DNA of 38,003 nucleotides from Streptomyces echinoruber (GCF_014651135.1 NZ_BMWH01000044.1:1-38003); one strand, 5' to 3'. Positions 9,601 through 16,896 are shown, numbered from the stretch's first letter. The notes: a model not told the origin generated them from the letters alone. Numbers and translations: made by a program.

Positions 9601-9700
9601 CCGATGGCGGCTCCGCGTGGACCGGCGGGGACTCCGCACGGGCCGGCGGCCGCGCCGCCCCTTCGGCGTCCTCGGCGTCGGACGAACCGGAACGGGTCAT
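6689..9700 (-). CDS. LAL-family transcriptional regulator (ATPase + LuxR HTH), copy 2
   Basis: Predicted 1003-residue LAL regulator. Walker A is GPDGIGKTT (residues 74-82) and Walker B is LVLVVDDAESAD (about 175). A long helical region follows, then a C-terminal LuxR helix-turn-helix with LTRSELQVARLAAEGRSNLE and TQRTVETHLTSVYRKLGL. An ATG at 9700 is chosen over a longer open frame to 9859 because GGGGGGAG lies about 9 bases upstream. Unusually, the first ~45 residues hold four copies of a seven-residue Pro/Glu/His/Ala repeat ending in HAEP, before the ATPase core. It is a different LAL from copy 1, not a recent duplicate: their N-termini and linkers do not align. It likely controls the same PKS cluster. 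Confidence 0.93.
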   Translation of the reverse strand: MTRSGSSDAEDAEGAARPPARAESPPVHAEPPSGHAEPSSAHAEPVERERELALLSDLVERVAGGLPGLVLVEGPDGIGKTTLLRSLAERARARGLRVLQARCEPAEREASFAVLHRLLGPVLEKDAPWCGVAAGPVPNLLSCDNVIAPDLPYGVLTELFRVVRRASAPAPLVLVVDDAESADPASLRFLAHTARRLAGLPVLLAVSRCPGTEVAPLDELAAQPLCQVLRPRPLTERGIGLIARRVTGSTADEDFLRACLSATNGSPLLVTRLLAALHREGRPPTAGELARTHPRDTALLGRRVVEMLRRQPVTTLRAARAMAVLGEGAPDDLCAALALVDPAVFAQAVQALAALHLVTPPLGTAEWTFAHCLVRKAVLADMSQQQRTSAHRRAARLLHDRGAPAEQVAEHLLRSGAPAVEPWARAVLRETARAAVRREAYEHAVELLRRCLPEDPGTAADPELLVDLGLAQIRLGSEEGIEHLMQALPRLTDPERRLTALTALVGALVQAGRVPRAWELVRCHRQETDEAGEEPTGAQLLEAHLVLASHGNHQAFRQLLDTASFDLDLPGDTPGERALLAVRAVIRTSRLDRVAESVAAARTVLARGIPPTDTPGALGTAAVVLLYADLPDEAEAAFRRLAGRADVTGEMQYAALLALWADACQRQGAVDRALATSATALEGAPPEHTGSYHALAAAMRLHALLDRGEEAGAAALADRIPVPGPGSGWQWNEYLAARGRLRLAEGDARSALADLTEAGERQRAWQRLSPAVSPWWYWAGRAHAALGDTAACGALAEETVAAARSGGLPCALGAGLELLAVAHGGRRALPLLEEAETVLADTPAALALTRVRISRGRALHALGHTQAARKVLRQALETAYALDAGPLYGEARQALLATGARPRRPVSRGPAALTRSELQVARLAAEGRSNLEIAEELFVTQRTVETHLTSVYRKLGLTGRRGLRAALTGTDASLPPGSGGEEPGHMTSTGRDPADNFASWQTD
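9567..9650 (-). repeat. 21-bp tandem repeat inside LAL 2, coding for heptapeptides
   Basis: Four units of 21 bases (9567, 9588, 9609, 9630), each starting with GGCTCCGCGTGG or a close variant on the plus strand, encode PPARAES, PPVHAEP, PSGHAEP and SSAHAEP on the minus strand. The unit is a multiple of three, so copy number can change without a frameshift. Confidence 0.85.
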
Positions 9701-9999
9701 TGTCTCGTCTCCCCCCGAGACTGCGCGGCCGCCGCATCCGCCGGCTCCCCCTGCCGGCCGTGGCCCCTCCCGGTGCGGGCCGGGCCGGGCGGCTGCGCTG
9801 TTTTCCTGTGGTCGCCGCCCATCCTGGCCCAGGCCGGAGCGGTGTCCCCGCAGGAACACGCGATTGCCGGTGTCGTGCTCGTCACGTGCCGTGTTCGGAA
9901 CCCGCCCCGCGCAGGGAGCCCGGGGCGCCGCCCCCGGCCGGCTCGGTGCGTCCCGTCACCCGGGCGTCACGTCTCGCCGGTTCCCCCCGCGCCCGGGAC

Positions 10000-10044
10000 G
10001 ACGTCGCCCTTCACGGCCACGGGCAGGCCGTGAAGGGCGACGTC
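10000..10044. terminator. Perfect 19-bp stem, 7-base loop hairpin
   Basis: GACGTCGCCCTTCACGGCC at 10000-10018 is exactly complementary to 10026-10044, with loop ACGGGCA. It lies 96 bases past the end of P450-1 (minus strand) and 300 bases before the LAL 2 start. It most likely ends the P450 transcript; attenuation of LAL 2 is an alternative. No T tract follows. The rest of the 9701-10139 spacer shows no gene. Confidence 0.65.
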
Positions 10045-10139
10045 ACGCCGGGCCCCGAACTGGTCGGCGGCATCGCGCCGGAGCACGCGGGGCGCGGCCG
10101 GCGGGGAGGTCCCGGTCCCGGTGCGCGTGGTGCCCGCCG

Positions 10140-11360
10140 TCAGTCCCAGGCCACCGGCAGCCGGTCGACGCCGTAGTGCATGGCGCGGTCGCGCAGCGGG
10201 ACCTCCTCGGCGGGCACGGCCAGCCGCAGCGTGGGGAACCGCTCGAACAGCCGGCGCAGGCCGATGCGCAGGGAGGCGCGGGCCAGGTGCTGGCCCAGGC
10301 ACTGGTGCGCCCCGAACCCGAGGGCGAGGTGCCCGCGCGGGTTGCGGGTGACGTCGAGGCGGTCGGGGTCGTCGAAGACCTCCGGGTCCCGGTTGGCGGC
10401 GGGCAGGGCGAGGACGACCGTCTGCCCCGCCCGGATCGTCCGGCCGCCGATCTCGACGTCCTCCAACGCACAGCGACTGGAACCGAGCTGAGAGATCGTC
10501 AGGTAGCGCAGCAGTTCGTCGACCGCGCCGGACTCATACAACTCGGGCCGCTCTCGCAGCAGTTCGAGCTGGCCGGGGTGTTTGAGCAGCGCGAAGGTGC
10601 TCAGCGTGAGCATGTTCGGCGTGGTGTCGAGGGAGCCGCCCAGGGTGAGCACCGCGAGGTTGACCATCTCCTCCTCGGTCAGCTCCCCGGTGGCCGCGAG
10701 CCGGCCGAAGAAGTCGTCGCCGCGCTCCGCCATCCGCTCCCGCACGACCGGCCGGATCAGCGCGTCCATCGACTCGACGTGGTGGACGAACTCCTCCAGC
10801 GTGTACGTCAGCCGCATCAGCGCCGCGAAGTGCCCGGAGAATTCGGTCATCATCTCCTCGGGCACGTTCATCAGCGCGCACACCGTCCGCAGGCTCACCA
10901 CCTCGGCGAACGCGGTCAGCAGGTCCGCGGGCGAGCCCTGCGCGGCCATCGCGTCCAGGGCGCCGTCGACGATGCGGGTGAGCTCCGGTTCGAACTGCTG
11001 GACGCGGCGGACCGTGAAGTGCCCGGCCAGCAGCTTGCGGTACTTCGTGTGCTCGGGAGCGTCCATCTTGGCGAACGACCCGGGCGGGGAGGGCTGCGGC
11101 GCGTACTCCGGGATCGGGAACGGCGGGGCGACGACGTGCGCGAGCAGCTCGTTGCGGTGGCTGAAGCGGTCGTCGGCGAGGATCTGCCGCACCAGGTCGT
11201 GGCGCGTCACCAGCCAGCCCGTCGGGTCCTTCGGGGCCACCTGGAAGGTGAGCGGGCTGACCGGTTCCCGCGCGCGCAGCCGGGCGTACTCGGCCGGCGG
11301 GTCGAACGGGCACCCGCCGCGCTCCGTCGGGATCACGGGGGGATCTGGTCTGGTCTTCAT
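10140..11360 (-). CDS. Cytochrome P450 monooxygenase 1
   Basis: Predicted 406-residue soluble bacterial P450, likely a post-PKS hydroxylase or oxidase. The heme loop is FGAHQCLGQHLA with Cys354 as thiolate ligand, and DELLRY carries the ExxR pair. The I-helix reads GGSLDTTPN: the Asp-Thr pair used for proton delivery is present, but Ser stands where the usual kink Gly sits. A GTG at 11366 is in frame, but I choose the ATG at 11360 because GGAG sits 5 bases before it and overlaps the GTG. It follows P450-2 on the same strand after a 163-base gap filled largely by a polypurine tract. The substrate cannot be read from sequence. Confidence 0.93.
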   Translation of the reverse strand: MKTRPDPPVIPTERGGCPFDPPAEYARLRAREPVSPLTFQVAPKDPTGWLVTRHDLVRQILADDRFSHRNELLAHVVAPPFPIPEYAPQPSPPGSFAKMDAPEHTKYRKLLAGHFTVRRVQQFEPELTRIVDGALDAMAAQGSPADLLTAFAEVVSLRTVCALMNVPEEMMTEFSGHFAALMRLTYTLEEFVHHVESMDALIRPVVRERMAERGDDFFGRLAATGELTEEEMVNLAVLTLGGSLDTTPNMLTLSTFALLKHPGQLELLRERPELYESGAVDELLRYLTISQLGSSRCALEDVEIGGRTIRAGQTVVLALPAANRDPEVFDDPDRLDVTRNPRGHLALGFGAHQCLGQHLARASLRIGLRRLFERFPTLRLAVPAEEVPLRDRAMHYGVDRLPVAWD

Positions 11361-11414
11361 GGTCACTCCGTCGGTGTTCCGGCGGTGCGGGACGGCCGGG
11401 TGCGGCTGGGACGT

Positions 11415-11486
11415 GGGAGGGAGAGAGGAAGGGGAGGAGGGGAAGAAGGAGGGGGAGAGGAAGGGGAAGAGGGGGAGAGGGGGAGA
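11415..11486. repeat. 72-base uninterrupted polypurine tract
   Basis: Every base on the plus strand from 11415 to 11486 is A or G, in a mix of GGGG runs and GA steps. On the transcript of the P450 pair (minus strand) it would be a pure pyrimidine run. It lies between the stop of P450-2 (11524) and the start of P450-1 (11360). Such tracts can form triplex or G-quadruplex structures; any role is inferred. Confidence 0.85.
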
Positions 11487-11523
11487 CGGCCTCGGCGGGG
11501 CGGGGCGAGGAGCCGGGGCGCGG

Positions 11524-12774
11524 TCAGGCGGATACGGCGCGCAGCGGCAGGTGCCGGGCGCCGAAGACGTTGGTGCCGTGGTAGGCGAGCGGGACGTCGC
11601 GGTCGACGCGGATCGAGGAGAAGCGGTCGAGCAGCGCGTTGAGCGCGATCCGGCCCTCCAGGCGGGCCAGCGGCGCCCCGATGCAGTAGTGGATGCCGTG
11701 GCCGAAGGCCGCCTGGCGGGCGTGGGAGCGGTCCGGGCGGAAGGCCGTGGGGTCCTCGAAGACCCGCTCGTCGCGGTTGGCCGACAGCAGCCACAGGTGC
11801 ACGAGGGTGTTCTCGGCGAGCGTGGTGTCCCCCACCGCGGTCTCCCCGGTGGTGACGCGCTCGATGCGGGTGAACGGCGGCCGCAGCCGCAGCGTCTCCT
11901 CGATCACCGCCGGCACCAGCGACCGGTCGGAGCGCACCCGCGCGAACAGCCCGGGCTCCTCGTCCAGGCACAGCAGTACGTTGCCCAGCAGCACCGAGGT
12001 GGTGATGTGACCGGCCATCAGCAGCAGCGTCGCGAAGCTCGTGATGTCCTCGTCGGTCAGCCGCTCGCCGTCGAGTTCGGCCGCCACCAGGGTGCCCAGC
12101 AGGTCGTCGCGCGGCCGGGCGCGGCGCTCGTCGATGAAGGTCTGCAGGTAGGCTGCGATCGTCGTCGCCGTCTCCTCCAGGCGCCGCACGCTGTCCGGGT
12201 CCTCCGGGTCGGTGGTCAGCAACTGGTCCGCCCAGCCCTGGAACCGCTCCCGGTCGGCGGTCGGCACGCCCAGCATGCGGGCGATGACGGTGACCGGCAG
12301 GGGATTGGCGAACGCGTCCACCAGGTCGAAGCGGTCGGTGTCGACCGCGTCCAGGAGGCTGCCGGTCATCTCGGTGATCCACGGCTCCAGGCCCGCGATG
12401 AGCCCGGGCGTGAACGCCCGGCTGACCAGGCGGCGCATCCTGCCGTGCAGGGGCGGGTCGAGCAGCAGCAGCGTGCCGCGCGGCGCTTTGCGCCGGCCGC
12501 CGGACAGCCGGCCCACCGTGTCGGAGGAGAAGGTGCCGGGGTCGGCGAGGACCCGCTGCACGTCCGCGTGCCGGAAGAGGTGGACGGCGCCGGCGGCGTC
12601 GCGCCACACCGGCTGTTCCTCGCGCATGCGCGCGGCCCACGCCAGCAGGGTCGCCCCGCCGTCCGGCGCCACCGTCGGGGCCCGGTCCGGGTCGGGGCCC
12701 GCGGCCGTCTCCCGCGGTTCCGCCTGCGGTGACGGCGACCGGTCGAGCACATCCGAGGTGCCTTGCTGAGCCAC
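11524..12774 (-). CDS. Cytochrome P450 monooxygenase 2
   Basis: Predicted 416-residue P450, CYP107-like in overall pattern. The heme loop is FGHGIHYCIGAPLARLEGR (Cys364), ExxR is in EETLRLRPP, and the I-helix is MAGHITTS, where Ile replaces the usual acidic residue. The GTG at 12774 is chosen because AAAGGGGAG lies 6 bases upstream; an open frame runs on to 12882 but has no such signal. A CTAGGGA-type operator-like site lies 145 bases upstream (12920-12935). It is divergent from the ferredoxin gene, which may supply its electrons. The intact Cys argues against it being an EryCII/DesVIII-type heme-less activator of the neighbouring glycosyltransferase. Confidence 0.93.
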   Translation of the reverse strand: MAQQGTSDVLDRSPSPQAEPRETAAGPDPDRAPTVAPDGGATLLAWAARMREEQPVWRDAAGAVHLFRHADVQRVLADPGTFSSDTVGRLSGGRRKAPRGTLLLLDPPLHGRMRRLVSRAFTPGLIAGLEPWITEMTGSLLDAVDTDRFDLVDAFANPLPVTVIARMLGVPTADRERFQGWADQLLTTDPEDPDSVRRLEETATTIAAYLQTFIDERRARPRDDLLGTLVAAELDGERLTDEDITSFATLLLMAGHITTSVLLGNVLLCLDEEPGLFARVRSDRSLVPAVIEETLRLRPPFTRIERVTTGETAVGDTTLAENTLVHLWLLSANRDERVFEDPTAFRPDRSHARQAAFGHGIHYCIGAPLARLEGRIALNALLDRFSSIRVDRDVPLAYHGTNVFGARHLPLRAVSA

Positions 12775-12919
12775 CGGCGACTCCCCTTTCCGTACGGGCT
12801 CGGCGAAGGGTCCGGACGGTCCACGGCCCGCGACCCACCGTGTGCGGCCGGCCCGCGCGGCCGGCTGCCGCCACTCCAGCACGGGCCGCCCGCGCCGGAC
12901 CAGCAGGGGGCGGCGCAGT

Positions 12920-12935
12920 CTAGGGATTCACCGAG
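12920..12935. promoter_or_regulatory. PAS-LuxR (PimM-type) operator-like site, P450-2 promoter
   Basis: CTAGGGATTCACCGAG matches 14 of 16 positions of the PimM consensus CTVGGGAWWTCCCBAG as I recall it. It is 145 bases upstream of the P450-2 start codon. Binding is inferred. Confidence 0.65.
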
Positions 12936-13004
12936 ATCCCGGGGAGCCGGGAGAATCCCGGGACCCCGGGCAGCCGGGGGTTCCAGGGATTCCGGGGGTC
13001 CGGA

Positions 13005-13085
13005 AGTCACGAGAATCACGAAAATCACGAGAATCACGAGAATCACGAGAATCACGAGAATCACGAGAATCACGGGGATCACGGG
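13005..13085. repeat. Nine tandem 9-bp repeats (AATCACGAG)
   Basis: Nine consecutive 9-base units run from 13005 to 13085: five exact AATCACGAG copies and variants at both ends, all keeping TCACG. They lie between two operator-like sites in the spacer of the divergent P450-2 and ferredoxin genes. The 9-bp period does not match one DNA turn. Slippage amplification is the simplest origin. Confidence 0.9.
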
Positions 13086-13198
13086 GAGCCGGGGTCCACG
13101 GGGACCCGGAGGTCCCGCAGTCGGCGCGCCGCCCGTCCGCCGGAGCCCGGGGCCGTTCGCCGAGCCCTGGGCCGTCCGCCGAACCCGGGGCGAAATCT

Positions 13199-13214
13199 CT
13201 GGAGGAAACCCCAG
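13199..13214. promoter_or_regulatory. PAS-LuxR operator-like site, ferredoxin promoter
   Basis: CTGGAGGAAACCCCAG matches 13 of 16 positions of the PimM consensus and is palindromic at its ends (CTGG/CCAG). It is 124 bases upstream of the ferredoxin start, a spacing close to that of the sites before P450-2 and the acyl-ligase PKS. Confidence 0.5.
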
Positions 13215-13338
13215 ACAGTGCCGTGCCCGGACCGCGACGCGCCTGGTGGCGCAGCAAGATGAGCACGCCCCGGGCACCCCGGGGCCCGTACCGCAGCCGA
13301 CCACTGCGCGGAAGCCGACCATTGCGCGGAGGGCTCGC

Positions 13339-13536
13339 ATGGACGTCGCGATCGACCACGAACGGTGCATCGGAGCCGGCCAGTGCGTGCTGATCGCCCC
13401 CGAGGTCTTCGACCAGGGGGAGCACGACGGACTGGCCGTACTGCGAACCGGGCGGCCCGACGCCGCCCACCACCCGGCGGTGCGCGAGGCCCGGGAGGCC
13501 TGCCCCGTGGGCGCCATCGCGCTCTCGGGGAACTGA
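13339..13536 (+). CDS. [3Fe-4S] ferredoxin
   Basis: A 65-residue ferredoxin that carries electrons to P450s, as commonly seen beside actinobacterial P450 genes. Cysteines are at residues 10, 16 and 55 (CIGAGQC and CPVGA); Ala13 stands where a [4Fe-4S] protein has its second Cys, so a three-iron cluster is expected. The ATG at 13339 follows GGAGGG by about 6 bases. An open frame reaches back across the spacer to 12763 through the 9-bp repeats, but it has no ferredoxin homology and is rejected. It is followed 50 bases later by a glycosyltransferase on the same strand. It may also feed the iron-sulfur 3-dehydratase at 20301-21602, but that is speculative. Confidence 0.93.
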   Translation: MDVAIDHERCIGAGQCVLIAPEVFDQGEHDGLAVLRTGRPDAAHHPAVREAREACPVGAIALSGN

Positions 13537-13586
13537 CCCGCCCCCGCGGCAGCCGCCGCCCACCCCAGCCCCGACGGGAGGAAGCC

Positions 13587-14834
13587 ATGCGCGTTCTGTT
13601 CGCCGGCCTGCCGGAGAAGTCCCACCTGTACACCATGGTGCCGCTCGCCTGGGCCCTCGCGGCCGCCGGGCACGACGTGCTGATGGCCGTCCCGCCGGCC
13701 CTCACCCCGGTCGTCACCGGCGCCGGCCTGACCGCCGCCCCCGTCGGCAGCGACCACGACCTGCACCGGGACATGTCCCGCGCCCGGGACTCGCAGGACG
13801 CCGACGTCGCCAACTGGAGCCACCTCGGCTACGGGCAGGTCGACTGGCCCTCCCTGCTGGAGCGCTACCGGATCAGCGTGCCGTGGGGCTTCGCCCGCTA
13901 CAACGAGCCGGTCATGGACGACCTGGTCGCCCTCGCCCGCCACTGGCGGCCCGACCTCGTCCTGCGAGACCCCCTCGCCTACGCGGGCGCGGTCGCGGCC
14001 CGGGCCTGCGGTGCCGCGCACGGCCGCCTGCTGTGGTGCGCCGACGTCTACGGGCAGGCCCGCTCCACCTTCGCCGAACTCGCCCGCGACATCCCCGAGG
14101 AGGAGCGCGCCGACCCGCTCGCCGAGTGGATCGACGAGCGCGCCCGGGCCTACGGCGTGCGGTGCGACGAGGAGCTGCTGAACGGCGGGTTCACCCTCGA
14201 CACCCTGCCGCCCAGCCTGCGCCCGCCCACCACGCTGGAGGTACTGGACCTGCGCTACGTCCCGTACAACGGCCCCGCCGTCCAATGGGACTGGCTGCGC
14301 GAGGAACCCAAGAGCCCCCGCGTCTGCGTCACCCTCGGCACCACCAACACCGAGGCCTACGGCGGGGACTACGTGCCCGTCGAGGACATCCTGCGGGCCC
14401 TGGGCGGACTCGACGTCGACGTGGTCGCCGCGCTGGTGCCCGAACAGGCCGACGCGCTCGGGGATCTGCCGGACAACGTCCGCGCGGTCGGCGGGGTCGC
14501 CCTCGCCACCCTGCTGCCCACCTGCTCGGCCGTCGTGCACCACGGCGGCTGGGGCACCTTCTCCACGGCGCTCGTCAACGCCGTCCCCCAACTCGCCCTG
14601 TCCACCTACGTCGCCGACCAGGAACTGCGCGGGCGGGCCCTGCAGGACGCGGGCGCGGGCCTGTTCCTGCACCACAGCGAGGTCACCCCCGAGGGAGTCG
14701 CCGAGCGGACCCGGCGGCTGCTGGAGGAGCCCGGGTTCGCCGCGGCCGCCCGCCGGCTGCGCGAGGAGTCGGCCGCGCTGCCCAGCCCGCACGAGCTGGT
14801 GCCGCGCCTGGAACGCCTGGCCGCCGCCCGCTGA
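13587..14834 (+). CDS. Macrolide glycosyltransferase, EryCIII/DesVII-like
   Basis: Predicted 415-residue GT-B glycosyltransferase moving a TDP-deoxysugar to the polyketide aglycone. The N-terminus (MRVLFAGLPEKSHLYTMVPL, then AWALAAAGHD) is characteristic of the activator-dependent macrolide family. The donor-binding region has HHGGWGTFST (His318 onward) and a conserved Asp344-Gln345 pair (VADQELRG). The ATG at 13587 has GGGAGGAAG at good spacing. It is probably co-transcribed with the ferredoxin. Family members usually need a heme-less P450-like partner. None is visible in this window, so either the partner lies elsewhere or this enzyme does not need one. Confidence 0.92.
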   Translation: MRVLFAGLPEKSHLYTMVPLAWALAAAGHDVLMAVPPALTPVVTGAGLTAAPVGSDHDLHRDMSRARDSQDADVANWSHLGYGQVDWPSLLERYRISVPWGFARYNEPVMDDLVALARHWRPDLVLRDPLAYAGAVAARACGAAHGRLLWCADVYGQARSTFAELARDIPEEERADPLAEWIDERARAYGVRCDEELLNGGFTLDTLPPSLRPPTTLEVLDLRYVPYNGPAVQWDWLREEPKSPRVCVTLGTTNTEAYGGDYVPVEDILRALGGLDVDVVAALVPEQADALGDLPDNVRAVGGVALATLLPTCSAVVHHGGWGTFSTALVNAVPQLALSTYVADQELRGRALQDAGAGLFLHHSEVTPEGVAERTRRLLEEPGFAAAARRLREESAALPSPHELVPRLERLAAAR

Positions 14835-15093
14835 CGGCGGGCGGCCGGCCCGGACCCGTACCGCGCACCCGGGCGGCACCGCGGTACGCCCGCGGAAAGC
14901 CCCAAGCCCCATCCGCGGAAAGCCCCGAGCCCCCATACGCGACGGGCCCGCGGAAGACCCGCGAAAGCCCCCACGGAACCCCCGGAAGAGACCGGGACAC
15001 GCCGAGAAAGACCGAGACGAGAAAGACCGAGAAGGCCGAGAAAGGAGGACGGCGCCCCGCGCCCCGCCGGGACCGCCCGGCGCCGCACCCCTG
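14835..15093. repeat. Repeat-rich spacer before the 4,6-dehydratase gene
   Basis: The 259-base spacer holds two copies of CGCGGAAAGCCCC(A/G)AGCCCC (from 14891 and 14914) and a purine-rich stretch with repeated GAGAAAGACCGAGA-like units (about 14986-15048). The latter ends in AAAGGAGG, a strong ribosome-binding-like motif, but no start codon follows it until 15094, about 46 bases on. No gene is seen. Confidence 0.65.
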
Positions 15094-16113
15094 ATGAGTC
15101 AGACGCGCATCCTGGTGACCGGCGGTGCCGGCTTCATCGGTTCCCACTACGTCCGCACCCTGCTCGGCCCGCAGGGCCCGGGCGACGTGTCCGTCACCGT
15201 CCTGGACGCCTTCACCTACGCGGCCAACCCGGCCAGCCTGGACGAGGTCCAGGACCACCCGGGCTTCCGGCTGGTGGTGGGCGACATCTGCGACGCGCGG
15301 CTCGTCGACGGCCTCATGGCCGAGCACGACCATGTCGTCCACTTCGCCGCCGAGTCCCACGTGGACCGCTCGCTGGTCGACGCCGGCGACTTCGTGCGCA
15401 CCAACGTGCTCGGCACCCAGGTGCTGCTCGACGCGGCGCTGCGCCACGGCGTCGGGACCTTCGTGCACGTCTCCACCGACGAGGTCTACGGCTCCATCCC
15501 CACCGGCTCCTGCACCGAGGAGCAGCCCCTCGACCCCAACTCGCCCTACGCCGCCTCCAAGGCCGCCAGTGACCTGCTCGCCCTGGTGTACCACCGCTCG
15601 CACGGCCTGGACGTCCGCGTCACCCGCTGCTCCAACAACTACGGGCACCACCAGTACCCCGAGAAGATCATCCCCCTGTTCGTCACCCGCCTGCTCGACG
15701 GCCACAAGGTCCCGCTGTACGGCGACGGACTGCACGTACGGGACTGGCTGCACGTCGACGACCACGTCCGCGCCGTGGAGCTGGTGCGCACCCGCGGCCG
15801 GGCGGGCGAGGTGTACAACATCGGCGGCGGCAGCGAACTGACGAACCGCCAGCTCACCCAGTTGCTGCTGGACGCCTGCGGCGCGGACTGGGACCGCGTC
15901 GAGTACGTCACCGACCGCAAGGGCCACGACCGCCGCTACTCGGTCGACTGGACCAAGGCGCGCACCGAACTCGGCTACACGCCCCGGCGGACGCTGGCCG
16001 AGGGCCTCGCCGAGACCGTCGCCTGGTACCGGGAGCACCGCGCCTGGTGGCAGAACGCCCGCACCGCGCCCGCCCCGGCGGCCGCGGCGACCGCCGGGAC
16101 GGCGCCGTGCTGA
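15094..16113 (+). CDS. rmlB: dTDP-glucose 4,6-dehydratase
   Basis: Predicted 339-residue short-chain dehydrogenase-type enzyme converting dTDP-glucose to dTDP-4-keto-6-deoxyglucose, the entry step to deoxysugars. It has the NAD-binding TGGAGFIGS (residues 9-17), the catalytic Thr128-Asp129-Glu130 (STDEVYGS), and Tyr152/Lys156 (YAASK). Length is normal for RmlB. The ATG at 15094 begins the conserved N-terminus but has no nearby Shine-Dalgarno sequence; the strong AAAGGAGG is too far upstream. Its end overlaps the SARP gene by 7 bases. It may instead be annotated with cluster-type names such as desIV or eryB-type homologs; the reaction is the same. Confidence 0.95.
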   Translation: MSQTRILVTGGAGFIGSHYVRTLLGPQGPGDVSVTVLDAFTYAANPASLDEVQDHPGFRLVVGDICDARLVDGLMAEHDHVVHFAAESHVDRSLVDAGDFVRTNVLGTQVLLDAALRHGVGTFVHVSTDEVYGSIPTGSCTEEQPLDPNSPYAASKAASDLLALVYHRSHGLDVRVTRCSNNYGHHQYPEKIIPLFVTRLLDGHKVPLYGDGLHVRDWLHVDDHVRAVELVRTRGRAGEVYNIGGGSELTNRQLTQLLLDACGADWDRVEYVTDRKGHDRRYSVDWTKARTELGYTPRRTLAEGLAETVAWYREHRAWWQNARTAPAPAAAATAGTAPC

Positions 16114-16895
16114 CCTGGCGCACGCTCGGCCTGCTGGAGGTGGTGCGCGACGGCCGCCCGGTCACGCCCACCGCGCCCAAGACGCGGCAGGTCCTCGCCC
16201 TGCTCCTGGCCCGCCGCAACACCCTGGTCCCGCTGCCGGTGATCGTCGCCGAGCTGTGGGACCACGCCCCGCCGCGCAGCGCCACCGGCACCGTGCAGAC
16301 GTACGTGTACCAGCTGCGCAGGCTGCTGCAGAGCGACGCCGACACGGCCGCCGGGACGGGCCCCCTCGTCACCGGCGCCGCCGGCTACCTGCTGCGGGTG
16401 GGGACGGGCGAGTACGACACCGCGGAGTTCGAGCGGCTCACCGCCGAGGCGCGCGCCGCGTTCGACGCGGGCGAGGAGCGGGCCGCGGCCGACCTGCTCG
16501 ATGCGGCCCTGGCCCGCTGGGGCGGCCCGCCCTTCGCCGACGTGACCCGGGGGCCCTGCCTGCGGGCGCACGCGCTGCGCCTGGAGGAGCTGCACCTGCA
16601 CGCCCTGGAGCTGCGCATCGCCGTCGGCCTGCGGCTGGGCCGGCACCGGGAACTCGTCGGCGAGCTGAAGGAACTGGCGTGCGCGCATCCGCTGCACGAG
16701 TGGTTCCAGGGCGGCCTCATCATCGCCCTGGAGCGCTCCGGCCGCCGCAGCGAGGCCCTCCAGGTCTACCAGCGCCTGCGCGACCTGCTGCGCGAGGAAC
16801 TCGGCCTGGACCCCTCGCCGGGCCTGCAGCGGATCCGCCAGCACGTCCTGACCGACCGCGTCACCGCGGCCGACCTCGACCTGCTGCCGGGCTGA
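16107..16895 (+). CDS. Small SARP-family transcriptional activator
   Basis: Predicted 262-residue Streptomyces antibiotic regulatory protein: a winged-helix DNA-binding domain (about residues 1-95, with LGLLEVVRDGRPV and TGTVQTYVYQLRRLL), then a bacterial transcriptional activation domain (about 100-245, ALERSGRRSEALQVYQRLRD, LREELGLDPSPGLQRI). The GTG at 16107 overlaps the 4,6-dehydratase stop (GTGCTGA), implying translational coupling; an in-frame ATG at 16047 lies inside the upstream gene and is less likely. SARPs bind heptamers repeated every 11 bp, and such an array stands at 18087-18115 before the 4-ketoreductase. That link is inferred. Confidence 0.92.
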   Translation: MLTWRTLGLLEVVRDGRPVTPTAPKTRQVLALLLARRNTLVPLPVIVAELWDHAPPRSATGTVQTYVYQLRRLLQSDADTAAGTGPLVTGAAGYLLRVGTGEYDTAEFERLTAEARAAFDAGEERAAADLLDAALARWGGPPFADVTRGPCLRAHALRLEELHLHALELRIAVGLRLGRHRELVGELKELACAHPLHEWFQGGLIIALERSGRRSEALQVYQRLRDLLREELGLDPSPGLQRIRQHVLTDRVTAADLDLLPG

Positions 16896-16896
16896 C

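Noticed and set aside
2312..9700. bldA control of the regulators through TTA codons
   Set aside because: The TTA triplets I checked within the regulator genes (for example near 3505 and 5415) are out of frame; no in-frame TTA was found by eye.
11524..12774. P450-2 as the heme-less activator of the glycosyltransferase
   Set aside because: The heme-binding loop with Cys364 is intact.
13005..13085. CRISPR array
   Set aside because: The units are 9 bp and directly adjacent, with no spacers and no cas genes.
12763..13338. A longer ferredoxin start that would translate the 9-bp repeats as Thr-Arg-Ile tripeptides
   Set aside because: No ferredoxin homology lies in the extension, GGAGGG precedes the ATG at 13339, and the extension overlaps the P450-2 promoter.
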